Origin: Pyrobaculum oguniense TE7
GTDB lineage: Archaea > Thermoproteota > Thermoprotei > Thermoproteales > Thermoproteaceae
NCBI GenBank assembly: GCA_000247545.1
Contig: CP003316.1
Location: forward strand, 2,203,233-2,267,232
Direction of reading: 5' to 3'
Length of the DNA stretch: 64,000 nt
The translations under genes were made by a program, and so were the position numbers. Of this stretch, positions 10,738 to 19,204 are shown in pieces; position 1 is the stretch's first letter; each line of letters begins with the position of its first letter. The notes beneath the pieces are model-generated. The model was not told the DNA's origin and made no database searches. It worked only from the letters and a program-made list of their open reading frames with translations.

Positions 10738-11001
10738 TCGCTCACCCATTGAAAAAGGTTTAGAGACTCATAGTAGACGTGCGTAGCAGGCGCACCGCCC
10801 ATTTCAATACTCGCGGCTACATGCCCGGCCTAGACGAGTTAAAGGCTGTTGCTATAGGCGGGTTTGCGGTGTACTGGCGTACCGCTTATGGTGAAAAGTG
10901 TCGCCATACGTAAGTGGCGAGCTTCATGCCTGGCGGCGTTGTTGACAGGAAAACGCGTACAAACGGCGGTGATCGGCTGGAGGAGAGCTTGCTAGCGCCT
11001 G
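10738..11001. other. 264-base gap, no confident gene
   Basis: Between the atpF promoter and the end of carS I find no recognised gene. A 30-codon plus-strand ORF (10821-10913) starts MPGLDELKAVAIGGFAVYW and reads somewhat protein-like. It has no obvious promoter at the local spacing and I do not recognise it. The base composition resembles coding DNA, so a decayed gene or an RNA gene is possible. Confidence 0.4.
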
Positions 11002-11497
11002 TTACCAAGGCTCTTTTTTTAGCCTCAGAATGTATGCGACTATGTTGGTTACTCTATGTATTATCGGCGTAACTACCGATGCGGCTATTATATACTCTAC
11101 GGGGACGTCTGCGTAGAGGCTACGAACCAGCATTGCCATGAGGATAAAGTCCAGCTGGTCTAGGGGAAAGGCGGGGTGCCCCCTCGGCATGCACAGCCTC
11201 CTCTTTATAAAAGCACCAAGCAGATCGCCGAGGAGAGCAGCGACTGAGAGAATTAGCGCATCTAACAAGGTTAATGTTGTATGTAGGAGATTGGGGAGAT
11301 ACCCTACGACTGTGCCCAAGAAAACGCCTATAGCCAAACCCTCGTATGTCTTTCCATCTCCAAAAAGGCGCCGGCCATCTACGAAGTTGCGCCCAAAGTC
11401 CACCGGATGGCGCCACTTGAGCCTCGACGCTAAAACTGCGGAGCCATTGGCGACGTAGGGAGGCCAGATAAGCGCGAAAAAAGACTAAGAGATCCAT
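11002..11497 (-). CDS. carS: CDP-archaeol synthase CarS, with apparent frameshift
   Basis: CarS joins CTP to 2,3-di-O-geranylgeranylglyceryl phosphate, an essential step of archaeal phospholipid synthesis in the membrane. The C-terminal 133 codons (GTG 11403 onward) show FGRNFVDGRRLFGDGKT and several hydrophobic segments. Upstream in that frame the family sequence continues (ALIWPPYVANGSAVLASRL, KWRHP) until a TAG with no start codon after it. The missing start is an ATG at 11497 in the next frame, giving MDLLVFF. The two frames join if one base of the six-A run at 11477-11482 (six Ts in the gene) is removed, yielding about 164 residues, the normal length. The ATG overlaps the upstream stop (TAATG), supporting this start. 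Confidence 0.85.
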
Positions 11498-11811
11498 TAC
11501 TCGTGGGTCTTCGATATGTGCACTATCAGCGACCTAAGCGTAACGAAGCTCCGGCCGCAGATCCCGCAGATATAGAAAAGCCCCCTCTTTGCCGCAAAGT
11601 GGCGCCTCACGTGGTTTCTGTACTCATGCTGTTTCACCTTGGTGTTACATATGGGGCACACGACGTCATTTCCGCTCTTTTTCCCATGTCCCATGTAGTG
11701 CGTCACAGTCTCTCTCCAGCTCACCTCCTTCTTGCACACACTGCATGTGATCGTTGTGGCTGGTATGGCGTAATCCTTGTCGGTACAGGCGAAACACAGC
11801 TCGGTGGCCAT
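11497..11811 (-). CDS. Small protein with three C2H2 zinc fingers
   Basis: This 104-residue protein is made almost entirely of zinc-binding modules. CFAC is at the N-terminus. Three C2H2-type units follow: CSVCKKEVSW with a THYMGH, CPICNTKVKQ with NHVRRH, and CGICGRSFVTL with HISKTH. Tandem classical C2H2 fingers are uncommon in archaea and suggest DNA or RNA binding. It starts at ATG 11811, leaderless from the TATA box at 11831-11838 shared with the divergent gene. Its stop overlaps the carS start, so the two are translationally linked. A regulatory role is an inference. Confidence 0.8.
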   Translation of the reverse strand: MATELCFACTDKDYAIPATTITCSVCKKEVSWRETVTHYMGHGKKSGNDVVCPICNTKVKQHEYRNHVRRHFAAKRGLFYICGICGRSFVTLRSLIVHISKTHE

Positions 11812-11830
11812 GGTGTGGCTGAAGAAACCA

Positions 11831-11838
11831 ATATATAA
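11831..11838. promoter_or_regulatory. Symmetric TATA box shared by divergent genes
   Basis: ATATATAA-type sequence lies about 22 bases from the ATG at 11857 on the plus strand and a similar distance from the ATG at 11811 on the minus strand. One box thus serves both genes, each apparently leaderless. Confidence 0.65.
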
Positions 11839-11856
11839 AGCTCAAGATGGAGAAAT

Positions 11857-12303
11857 ATGCACAGAGGTATAGCGTTAGTCGATTGGAGAGAGGGGCTGGT
11901 GTCGTACGTAGAGGCGGATGATGCGGCTATGGAAGAGTTTAGAAGAATCCTTAAGCTCTGTGGAGGTTCTATAGAACGGAGAGCTCTGCCCTGCCTAAAG
12001 TCGCTCGTCTCGCGAGTAAAAGTAAAGTCAGTTCTATATATAACAGATCTCTACGGAATCTCCAACTTAGTGGCGTTCGAACAAAAAGTAGCCAGACAGC
12101 ACCTCTTAGATAAGATATGGAGCTACCTTGACGGGCTCCTGTGCACTTCTGGCGACGTGGAGTGCGGAGAGGACGTCCGGCTGAGTTGTTGCAAGCAGTG
12201 CGGTGATGCTTGTATGCTCGCAACAGTAGTGGGACTTGCCCATCTTGGCGTCGAGGTGGATCTTAGAGATAAAATAAGGAGCTTGCTAGGAGGCGAAAGT
12301 TAG
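11857..12303 (+). CDS. Cysteine-rich conserved hypothetical protein
   Basis: This is a 148-residue protein I do not recognise. The C-terminal half has a cysteine cluster (CTSGDVEC then SCCKQCGDAC) that could bind a metal or an Fe-S cluster. The N-terminal half looks like a small alpha/beta domain (RGIALVDWREG, SVLYITDLYG). The start is set by the shared TATA box 22 bases upstream. It converges on the radical SAM gene, overlapping its 3' end by 18 bases. Confidence 0.7.
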   Translation: MHRGIALVDWREGLVSYVEADDAAMEEFRRILKLCGGSIERRALPCLKSLVSRVKVKSVLYITDLYGISNLVAFEQKVARQHLLDKIWSYLDGLLCTSGDVECGEDVRLSCCKQCGDACMLATVVGLAHLGVEVDLRDKIRSLLGGES

Positions 12304-13884
12304 CACCTCTTTCCGGACATTGCTTCTTGCATGTCTGAGAGCTTCTTTGTAATGTTCTACGTCTTCTTTAATTTTGTCTAGCCTTTTCTCAACGTAGTTT
12401 ATAAAGTAGTTCACCAGGAACCGGACCAAGAAGTACTGGGGGCCCTTGAAGTAGAATTTGTTCACAATATCCTTAGCCCAGTATATCGAGTGCCTTGCCA
12501 CCACCTCCAAGAGGTCAATGTGCTCTGGGTAGAGGTTCAGCTTATCCAGCCATCCAGCCTTGTCCGTCCTCACGTGGCTCATGGGGACATAGAACAGGGG
12601 GACTATCAAAGACCGGTAGGGCCTAAGCCGCTCCACAAGCTCTATAGTCTCCACCACGTCGTCCGGCTGTTCGTCGGGAAGGCCAACTATGAGGGTAATG
12701 GCGGGTATAAGCCTAATCTCGTGCATAATCGCGGCGGCCTCCTCCACGATCTCGTGCCACTGATCGATTTTGTAAGGCGCCGCCTTCCCCGGCATAATCT
12801 TACGCGCTAGCCGCACCGAGCCGGTCTCAAGGCCAATCTGGGCCCCCCACCAGTCCTGATGCTCGTCCAGTATAATCTCGGACAGCTTGGTGAATAACTT
12901 CCCCATCTTCTTCTCGCCGTGGTAGACGGCCACGAAGGTCGTGTGGCTCCAACCCACCTTACGGTAGTACCTTTTAGCCAGCCTGTGCAAGGCCACGAGC
13001 TTCTCCGGGTTGGGCTCTACAGTCGTCGAGCCGTAGAGAGGCACCTCGTCTGAGTGCAAAATGCCGTCGACAACGCCGGCCCTGGCATTCACCTTAAGCT
13101 CCTCCTCGATCTTCTCCAGCGGATACCACCTCATCGCCCTCAGCGTGACAGAACAAAAGGCGCACCCCCTCGGGCAACCCCTCCCAATCTCCACTAGCCC
13201 ATTTATACTCGGGTACTTAATCGTAGAGATCTCCTCAAGACTAGGCGCCTCGCTGACGCCGACGTAGATATACTTAGGCAGAGGCTTCCCCTCCACCGCC
13301 CTCCTAACCAGATCCACCACAAGTCTCTCCCCCTCCCCATCGAAAATAGTGTCTATACCCCATTTGTCAACCAGCTCCGGGAAGTAGAGCCACTGCCACG
13401 CGGCGGGCCCCCCCACGATCACCCTAAGCCCGTTCCCGGCCTTCGCCTTCCAGATGTGGGGAGATAGCCTTTCCATGAACCCCTTGAAAAACACCGCGTT
13501 CATTGGCTCCTTCCCGACGATGACCCCCCAAGTGCTACTCGGCGGATTGAGCCCAAAGTAGTCGTGATGGCTCAGCATAAGCACCTTGGCGTGGGGTAGG
13601 TACTTGTGTACGTGCTCTGGGTCAATTACGGCGGCGTTAATACCGGCGTCGAGGAGCTTCGCCTCTATCTTCCTCATCCCGTATGGCGCCTCTACCGGCC
13701 TCCCCCACTTGTCAGTCTTCAATTTTGGCGCGAATAGATACGAATGGAAGCGCTCGGAAAAGCCGAAGGGTAGCTCCACGAAGATAGGCCCAGTGGTGCC
13801 GAAGCCCAAAAACTCCTTACGGTGGTAATTCGACATCATCGACCTGTCGGCGGTAAGTATGACGTCAAAACGAGGTGACGGCAT
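12286..13884 (-). CDS. Radical SAM protein with B12-binding-like N-terminus
   Basis: This is a large radical SAM enzyme of about 532 residues. The [4Fe-4S]-SAM motif GRGCPRGCAFC is near residue 238. It is preceded by an alpha/beta region with GVIVGKEP and RVIVGGPAAW, which resembles the cobalamin-binding-like domain of class B radical SAM proteins. GLPDEQPDDVVETIELVERL lies in the C-terminal half of the barrel. I choose ATG 13884 because the TATA box at 13904-13912 lies 20-28 bases upstream; an ATG at 13905 would begin inside that box region. The substrate is unknown. Distinguishing a methyltransferase from another class needs comparison. Confidence 0.85.
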   Translation of the reverse strand: MPSPRFDVILTADRSMMSNYHRKEFLGFGTTGPIFVELPFGFSERFHSYLFAPKLKTDKWGRPVEAPYGMRKIEAKLLDAGINAAVIDPEHVHKYLPHAKVLMLSHHDYFGLNPPSSTWGVIVGKEPMNAVFFKGFMERLSPHIWKAKAGNGLRVIVGGPAAWQWLYFPELVDKWGIDTIFDGEGERLVVDLVRRAVEGKPLPKYIYVGVSEAPSLEEISTIKYPSINGLVEIGRGCPRGCAFCSVTLRAMRWYPLEKIEEELKVNARAGVVDGILHSDEVPLYGSTTVEPNPEKLVALHRLAKRYYRKVGWSHTTFVAVYHGEKKMGKLFTKLSEIILDEHQDWWGAQIGLETGSVRLARKIMPGKAAPYKIDQWHEIVEEAAAIMHEIRLIPAITLIVGLPDEQPDDVVETIELVERLRPYRSLIVPLFYVPMSHVRTDKAGWLDKLNLYPEHIDLLEVVARHSIYWAKDIVNKFYFKGPQYFLVRFLVNYFINYVEKRLDKIKEDVEHYKEALRHARSNVRKEVLTFAS

Positions 13885-13903
13885 ACAATTGTCTAGATTA
13901 TCC

Positions 13904-13912
13904 ATTTTTAAG
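13904..13912. promoter_or_regulatory. Symmetric TATA box for the 13884 and 13931 genes
   Basis: TTTTTAAGC reads as a TATA-like box on both strands. It lies about 20-27 bases from GTG 13931 (plus) and from ATG 13884 (minus). It decides both starts, shortening each gene relative to the longest possible ORF. Confidence 0.6.
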
Positions 13913-13930
13913 CCTTATTCCATATGTGTC

Positions 13931-14521
13931 GTGGAAATCGTCACGCTTGTTCCCGTCGGCGAGGAAACGTTGGTAGAGATACGGCAGCTAATTGAGAGTA
14001 TGGGCCCAAGCCCAATCGACGTAGTTGTAGTAGGCGCCGAGGAGACCAGGCTTGAGCCCTCAGATCTCTATGTGCTGAAAATCTCGGTGCCGGTTGATAA
14101 ATACGCCGTTCTTAAAGAAGTGGCTTACGCCCACGCGGTTACCGATCCGCAGTATGCCGAGGTGTGGGCCGCCCCGCCGGAGCTCGCCGCAGATCCGCTA
14201 GCCCAAGAGCTCTCCCTGGCTCTACTGAGGCGATTACTGGACGCCCTCGTGGCTAAGGTGGACGCCGGCCTAGTAATCGAAAGGGCACGCCCCGAGATAG
14301 TGGAGAGCGACACCCTGCTCTACACCCTCGTCCGCACCCTGGCCGTAGACGCCTCCCCCAGCCTCGCCGTGTCGGGCCGCGTTGCGGAGGCCCTCCAGCT
14401 CTTGTCGCGGCTAGCCGGCCACCCAGCCTACGAGGCATATAGGAAGTTCTGGGACTTCGTCACGTCGAATTTTAAATTCCTGCCCGCCTACAACTGGCTC
14501 CTCCTCATGTACGGCAAGTAG
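13931..14521 (+). CDS. Conserved hypothetical protein
   Basis: This is a 196-residue protein I cannot assign. It begins VEIVTLVPVGEETLVEI, which looks like the first strand and helix of a small alpha/beta domain, followed by a mostly helical alanine- and leucine-rich middle. It ends with an aromatic stretch (KFWDFVTSNFKFLPAYNW). The GTG start at 13931 is chosen over an ORF beginning at 13859 because of TATA spacing. It lies divergent from the radical SAM gene and convergent with the flavin reductase-like gene. No function is proposed. Confidence 0.7.
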   Translation: MEIVTLVPVGEETLVEIRQLIESMGPSPIDVVVVGAEETRLEPSDLYVLKISVPVDKYAVLKEVAYAHAVTDPQYAEVWAAPPELAADPLAQELSLALLRRLLDALVAKVDAGLVIERARPEIVESDTLLYTLVRTLAVDASPSLAVSGRVAEALQLLSRLAGHPAYEAYRKFWDFVTSNFKFLPAYNWLLLMYGK

Positions 14522-14523
14522 CG

Positions 14524-15066
14524 CTACTTCTTGGCGAACACGGGCCGAGGGTCTACGCGGTAGAAGGCCCTCCCGGCGCCGTGGAGGGGGATATTCACCT
14601 TCTTGAAGTCGAAGCCCCACTGGTCCGCCACTCCCGGCGCGACCCAGATCCCCAGCACTTTGAATACGAACAAGGCCACCTCGCCCACCTCCACCTCTTT
14701 GTACACCTCCACCTCGTAGGCCGCCAAGGCGCCGGCCACCCGCGGCACGTCCACCTTCTCAGACGGCTCCAGCCTCACGCCAAAGTGGGCCGCCTTGTCC
14801 ACCTCTCGCCCGCTCACGGAGCCCAGCTTGTATATCAAATCGGCGGCCTCAATGGGCGGTACATTAAGCGTTGCATATCTGTGGCTCTTCAAACACTGGT
14901 AGGTATACGTCTCCTTGTCCACTGCCACCGCCACAGTAGGCGGTTCTTCAGAAACGGGGGTATTCCAGGACGCAGGCATTAGGTTAAGCCTACCGTCTGG
15001 GCACCTAGATACGATAATAACTGTTGGCCGTGGGTGGAGGAGGCGGTAGAATTTCCCCTCGTACAC
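14524..15066 (-). CDS. Flavin reductase-like FMN-binding protein
   Basis: This 180-residue protein has the split-barrel flavin reductase-like fold. It starts FYRLLHPRPTVIIVSRCPDG, then NLMPASWNTPVSEEPPTVAV and a SHRYATLNVP turn, the usual FMN-phosphate region of this family. Such proteins reduce flavin with NAD(P)H or use bound FMN in small redox reactions; the substrate here is unknown. GTG 15066 is about 25 bases after ATTAAAA at the radA stop, so it can be transcribed alone or with radA. Confidence 0.85.
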   Translation of the reverse strand: MYEGKFYRLLHPRPTVIIVSRCPDGRLNLMPASWNTPVSEEPPTVAVAVDKETYTYQCLKSHRYATLNVPPIEAADLIYKLGSVSGREVDKAAHFGVRLEPSEKVDVPRVAGALAAYEVEVYKEVEVGEVALFVFKVLGIWVAPGVADQWGFDFKKVNIPLHGAGRAFYRVDPRPVFAKK

Positions 15067-15087
15067 AGCACTTGAGGGCTGGGGGTT

Positions 15088-16089
15088 TTAATCAATTAGG
15101 CCTTCCTCAGTAATTCTAAACGAGACCTCCCCCTCTGGGTGGTATGGCGAGTCGAATATCTTCGCTATTCTGATATTCTCCTTGGACTTTCTCAGCCAGA
15201 GACGGTATGTGGCGCCGTGTGCCAAGATATTTCCGCCGGCTGGTCTCAGTGGGTTGCCGAAGAAGACGTCTGGCTGTGCCATCACTTGATTTGTGATAAC
15301 GACGGCGACATCGTAGGCGTCAGCTAGGCGGAGCAGGTCTGCTACGTGTTTGTTCAGCTTTTGTTGTCTCTCGGCTAGATTTTCCCTGCCGGGGAATTCG
15401 GAGCGGAAGTGGGCTATTACCGAGTCCACTACGATGAGGGCCACGTTGTGTTGCTTAACTATCGATTTGGCATGTTCTACCAGTATCATCTGGTGGTCGG
15501 AGCTGTACGCCCTTGCGTAGAAGATGTTGTTAAGGGCTTGGTCTGGATCTAGGCCTCTGGCCCGCGCCATCTGCATAATGCGCTCTGGCCTAAAGGTGTT
15601 CTCCGTATCGATATATATGGCCTTTGCCCCCAGCCCGCCTCTTTCTTCTGGGAGTTGGACCATCACAGCCAGCTGATGGCAGAGCTGAGTCTTACCAGAG
15701 CCGAATTCGCCGACAACCTCGGTTACGGCCCTCGTCTCTATGCCGCCGCCTAGCAGTTCGTCTAGCGACCTCACACCCGTGGAGATGCGCCTTATCTTCT
15801 TGCGCCTTTCGTAAACCTCCAGCGCAGATATGAAGGAGTGTAGGCCGAGCATCTTCCTCGCCGCCTCGATTATCTGGAGCGCTCTCTCCTCATTGCCTAT
15901 GATCTCCGCCAGCTCCTTCACCGAGGCGAAGGCAACGTCCTTGACGGTGTAGAAGCCCTTCTCCTTAAGCTTCGCGCCGGTGACTTTGCCCACGCCCTCT
16001 AGCTCCTCCACATCTAGGTCGGGGCTTACCTCTACGGCGGCTTGTACTTGTGCCGCCTCTGCGTCGGTCTTTTTCTTCTTCGAAGACAC
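15088..16089 (-). CDS. radA: DNA repair and recombination protein RadA
   Basis: RadA is the archaeal RecA/Rad51 recombinase that forms filaments on single-stranded DNA and drives strand exchange. The 333-residue protein has an N-terminal helix-hairpin-helix domain ([20 protein letters not shown]), the polymerisation-linker region, the Walker A motif GEFGSGKTQ and the Walker B region [14 protein letters not shown]. No intein is present. GTG 16089 is about 22 bases from the A/T box at 16108-16120. That box also points the other way at the C/D-box RNA candidate. Confidence 0.97.
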   Translation of the reverse strand: MSSKKKKTDAEAAQVQAAVEVSPDLDVEELEGVGKVTGAKLKEKGFYTVKDVAFASVKELAEIIGNEERALQIIEAARKMLGLHSFISALEVYERRKKIRRISTGVRSLDELLGGGIETRAVTEVVGEFGSGKTQLCHQLAVMVQLPEERGGLGAKAIYIDTENTFRPERIMQMARARGLDPDQALNNIFYARAYSSDHQMILVEHAKSIVKQHNVALIVVDSVIAHFRSEFPGRENLAERQQKLNKHVADLLRLADAYDVAVVITNQVMAQPDVFFGNPLRPAGGNILAHGATYRLWLRKSKENIRIAKIFDSPYHPEGEVSFRITEEGLID

Positions 16090-16107
16090 GTACAGACAAG
16101 GGTGCAG

Positions 16108-16120
16108 ATATAAATATTTA
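16108..16120. promoter_or_regulatory. Bidirectional TATA box, radA and C/D RNA
   Basis: ATATAAATATTTA is nearly palindromic. It is correctly spaced for the leaderless radA start at 16089 and, on the other strand, for an RNA beginning near 16138, immediately before the C box of the guide RNA candidate. Confidence 0.6.
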
Positions 16121-16135
16121 CAGCTACAGCTCTAC

Positions 16136-16191
16136 AATGTGAAGATAACTAACCCATCTGATTGCATGAAGAAGGGGTCAGGGACTGAACA
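16136..16191 (+). ncRNA. C/D-box guide sRNA candidate
   Basis: The architecture is regular. The C-like box GTGAAGA (16139-16145) is followed by a 12-base guide, D' box CTGA (16158-16161), a 4-base spacer, C'-like box ATGAAGA (16166-16172), a second 12-base guide and D box CTGA (16185-16188). Both C-type boxes show the same TGAAGA variant of the consensus TGATGA, which weakens the case a little. Equal guide lengths and the short D'-C' spacer match crenarchaeal 2'-O-methylation guides. A promoter-like box lies 20-30 bases upstream. I did not determine the target RNA. Confidence 0.65.
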
Positions 16192-16277
16192 ACACAACAA
16201 CACTTCTCCGCCGAGCAAGACGCAACGAGCGTAAAAGGATCTGCATACACTTTTTAAGCGCTGTGCTAGAAGAGGCT

Positions 16278-17099
16278 GTGTCTCTCAAACGTCGATTAGA
16301 CGGCGTAGTCCCCCCTGAGTTGCTGGAAAAGGTGCCCACCTCATTTGAGGTTATCGGGTCCAGAGCTGGGGCTGTCGCCATTATCGAGATCCCGCCGGAG
16401 CTCGAGCCGTATAAGTACGCCATCGCCAAGGCCGTTGCAGAGATGAACAAGCACGTACGAGCGGTTCTGCGCAAAGTGGGCGGCCGCTCCGGCGAGTACA
16501 GGCTGTACAGCTACGAGACGCTAATAGAGGGGCCTACCGAGGTCCTCCACAAAGAGCATGGCTACTACATAAAGGTGGACCCGACGAAGGTGTTCTTCTC
16601 TTCCAGGGACCAGACGGATAGGCTAGACGTGGCGAGGAGGGTGGGCGAGGGTGAGCGGGTGTTGTACCTCTTCGCCGGAGTAGGCCCCTACGCGGTTGCC
16701 ATGGCCAAATTCGCAAAGCCGAGGGCAATAGTAGCAGTAGAGCTCAACCCATGGGGCTTCAAGTATATGGTGGAGAATTTTAGGCTGAACAAGATAAAAA
16801 ACGCGGTGGCGGTTCACGGCGACGTGGCCGTGGTGGCTCCGCTCTTTAAGAGGAGATACGACAGAGTCCTCTTAACGCTCCCCCTAGGGGCGTATAGATA
16901 CCTCCCACTAGCCTTTGAATGTCTCGAGAGCGGGGGTGTAGTCCACTTCTACCACCTAGGCAGAGAAGAGGACCCCTTCAGTGAGGCCGCGGAGATAGTA
17001 AAAAACCACTGCCCTGAGTGCAGGATAATGGAAAGAAGGGTGGTGAGAGACTACGCCCCCGGCGTCTACAAGGTCAGGCTAGACGTCTATAAGCCTTAG
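16278..17099 (+). CDS. Trm5-like tRNA (guanine37-N1) methyltransferase
   Basis: This is a SAM-dependent methyltransferase of the Trm5/TYW2 family, which modifies G37 next to the tRNA anticodon. It has the SAM-binding glycine loop LYLFAGVGPYAVAMAKFA and the family region VELNPWGFKYMVENFRLN. A motif DRVLLTLPLGAYRYLP follows where Trm5 usually reads NLP. The N-terminal domain is short. GTG 16278 is chosen because TTTTTAAG at 16251-16258 sits 20-27 bases upstream; GTG 16263 is the longer alternative. Archaea can carry several Trm5 paralogues, so the exact target (m1G or a wyosine step) is uncertain. Confidence 0.85.
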   Translation: MSLKRRLDGVVPPELLEKVPTSFEVIGSRAGAVAIIEIPPELEPYKYAIAKAVAEMNKHVRAVLRKVGGRSGEYRLYSYETLIEGPTEVLHKEHGYYIKVDPTKVFFSSRDQTDRLDVARRVGEGERVLYLFAGVGPYAVAMAKFAKPRAIVAVELNPWGFKYMVENFRLNKIKNAVAVHGDVAVVAPLFKRRYDRVLLTLPLGAYRYLPLAFECLESGGVVHFYHLGREEDPFSEAAEIVKNHCPECRIMERRVVRDYAPGVYKVRLDVYKP

Positions 17100-17563
17100 A
17101 AAAATCTCGGCGTGCCCCCCTCTTCTCCTCCGCGTCTCCTCGGAGGTGCCTGGGGTCTCTGTTGTATATACAGCATGAGGACGCTGGGAACCTTGCCCTC
17201 TCTGGCGAATTTTGACAAGAGGTCCCTGTACTCACTGGTGTGGGCTATGTCCACCTGTATGAACTTGATGGCGACCTCCCTCAGCATGGCCTCCAGCCTC
17301 CTTAGCATCTCCTCGGGCATTACCGAGGTGACGACGGGGTTGCTTAGCCAAGATTCGAAATCTTTCAAGACCTTGGCTATGTAGCCTAGCATGGCCTGGG
17401 CCGAGTATAGCAACTCCAGCCTGTCGGCGGTTTTCATGGAGTCCCCGTGCGTCTCCAGCTCCTTGACTTGTCTCTCCTGTTCTTTTACCCACTGGTCTAG
17501 GCGCTCCATCATGGATTCAAGATACTCCAAGACCGCCTCGGTGGTGGGAGTTTCACTAGTCAT
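17096..17563 (-). CDS. Helical conserved protein (DUF2153-like)
   Basis: This 155-residue protein is almost all helix: a charged N-terminal segment (LEYLESMMERLDQWVKEQER), a middle SAQAMLGYIAKVLKDFESWL and a proline/arginine/glycine-rich tail. It resembles the small archaeal DUF2153 family, but I make that assignment from memory of the pattern only. The start at 17563 is supported by TTTTTATAG about 20 bases upstream. It overlaps the Trm5-like gene tail to tail by four bases. Confidence 0.6.
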   Translation of the reverse strand: MTSETPTTEAVLEYLESMMERLDQWVKEQERQVKELETHGDSMKTADRLELLYSAQAMLGYIAKVLKDFESWLSNPVVTSVMPEEMLRRLEAMLREVAIKFIQVDIAHTSEYRDLLSKFAREGKVPSVLMLYIQQRPQAPPRRRGGEEGGTPRFF

Positions 17564-17593
17564 GACCCTTACCCTTTTATCTCTATAAAAACC

Positions 17594-19204
17594 TTATGCT
17601 AAAAGCGAAATTAGGAGTATTGGCAAGGCGAATACAACCGCCGTGATCAACACCCCAACTTTCTTGTACATTCTCACGGCGTCTTGGATCTTCCTAAAGC
17701 CCTCCTCACCCAAGACGTACGCCTCAACTTCTACCCTCTTGTAGTCTACGTTATGGTCGCCGAGCGATCTCTCGGCGATGGACACAGCCTCTTCTATGGC
17801 CTTTAAGATCTGTCCATGGTCTATGCGCTCGCCCACTATGCGGTATCCCTTGCCGATGCCAATTCCCGTGGCCCTGTGGGTGTCGGTGGTTACTACTTCA
17901 ACCAGCTTGTAGCCACGGCTCTCGAACGTGTCTACGATCTTGTTGTACAACTCGCTGTGTAGGTTGTTCCCGTCAAAAACTACCAGCAAGCTCCTCGCCC
18001 CGTCGCACTCGCCTACTATTGCCGATATCCCCGCCGGCCCAATCTCGTAGCCCAGGACATCGAGGTGGTGCGCACTTACTTTGCCCACGCCGATTTTGAA
18101 GACGCGGCACTGCGGGGCCTCCTGTAGGGCTTTCAGCCCCTTGGAGAGCGACGCCACGTCCTCCTCGCGCCACTGCACCGCGCCGTCGAATTTGTTCTGT
18201 GCGTCGATTAGTATATACGCGCCGGTCTCCACAAGCCGGCTAACCCAGGTGGGGATGTCGTCCGAGGCGGAGTTCACCCTGCTCACCACTGCTAGGTACG
18301 GCGGTGCGCCGAGGCTGAGGCCCACTACCTTTACGTCCCCAACAATGTGGCTCTGCGGATAGATCCCCCTAGGCGGGGCCCCGTTTCGCCCGTAAGCCAA
18401 GGCGGACTTGACCGCGTTTATTATTCTCCTGAGGGATTCCCCGTCCACGGGGTCGCGCTCGTGGCTACCGACGCCGTGGAGAAAGGTGAAGCTGTACCCC
18501 ATACCCTCAACCGCTTTCTGCAACTCATCTACCAGCATACCGCCGCCGATGTGCCTAAACGGCCCTGGGTGGAAGTCCGACACAACGACGACGTGCCTCC
18601 CGCCGATTGTGAAGACGTGGAGAGGCACCCTTTCCAATCTGCCCAACTCCCTAAAGGCGTCTTCCAAAACGTCATCTTCTGCAAAGACGGAGTAGATAAA
18701 GCTCGAAAACATGCACATGGCGTCGAGTCCCCTCACTATCTGGTTTATAACAAACCTAGTCAGCTGGAGCACCGCTATGTAAATGAGAGAAATGGCGAAA
18801 AGGTAAAGCTCCCCCACCGCGTAGTAAATAGCTGAGACCGCGACGAGTGGAGCGATGTACCAAAAGCTCCTGCATTTAAGCGACTGCAGGACCACCGCGG
18901 TTATCACGGCGCCGACTAGGGCAAAGGTCAGCGGAGCTTTTTGAAATAATAAATCGAAGAAGGAGACCACCAGCGTCGATATAACCGCGACGTAGTAAGA
19001 TCTGCGCGGGTTAATCACGGCGCGATCCGCTGAGAGCAGTATGAGCAGAATCACGCCGCCGAACAAGGCGTAAAGAAGTGGCGCCCGCTGTGCGGACAGC
19101 GCCTTCAAAGCCGCTAAGAAGGCTAAGAGGGCCGTTGCGTAAAGCGCAACTCTCTTCGGCGAACGCCCAAAGAGAATGCTATATCCCTTCTCGAAAGATC
19201 TCAT
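17594..19204 (-). CDS. DUF2070 membrane protein
   Basis: This is a 536-residue protein with five or six membrane segments in the first 165 residues, a large soluble domain, and one membrane segment at the C-terminus (VGVLITAVVFALPILLISLL). The soluble part contains VVVVSDFHPGPFRHIGGGML and FLHGVGSHERDPV, the conserved DUF2070 features. The aspartate and histidines there suggest a metal-dependent hydrolase-like site, which is inference. Its ATG overlaps the stop of the upstream 19201-20088 gene in ATGA form, so the pair is one operon. Confidence 0.8.
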   Translation of the reverse strand: MRSFEKGYSILFGRSPKRVALYATALLAFLAALKALSAQRAPLLYALFGGVILLILLSADRAVINPRRSYYVAVISTLVVSFFDLLFQKAPLTFALVGAVITAVVLQSLKCRSFWYIAPLVAVSAIYYAVGELYLFAISLIYIAVLQLTRFVINQIVRGLDAMCMFSSFIYSVFAEDDVLEDAFRELGRLERVPLHVFTIGGRHVVVVSDFHPGPFRHIGGGMLVDELQKAVEGMGYSFTFLHGVGSHERDPVDGESLRRIINAVKSALAYGRNGAPPRGIYPQSHIVGDVKVVGLSLGAPPYLAVVSRVNSASDDIPTWVSRLVETGAYILIDAQNKFDGAVQWREEDVASLSKGLKALQEAPQCRVFKIGVGKVSAHHLDVLGYEIGPAGISAIVGECDGARSLLVVFDGNNLHSELYNKIVDTFESRGYKLVEVVTTDTHRATGIGIGKGYRIVGERIDHGQILKAIEEAVSIAERSLGDHNVDYKRVEVEAYVLGEEGFRKIQDAVRMYKKVGVLITAVVFALPILLISLLA

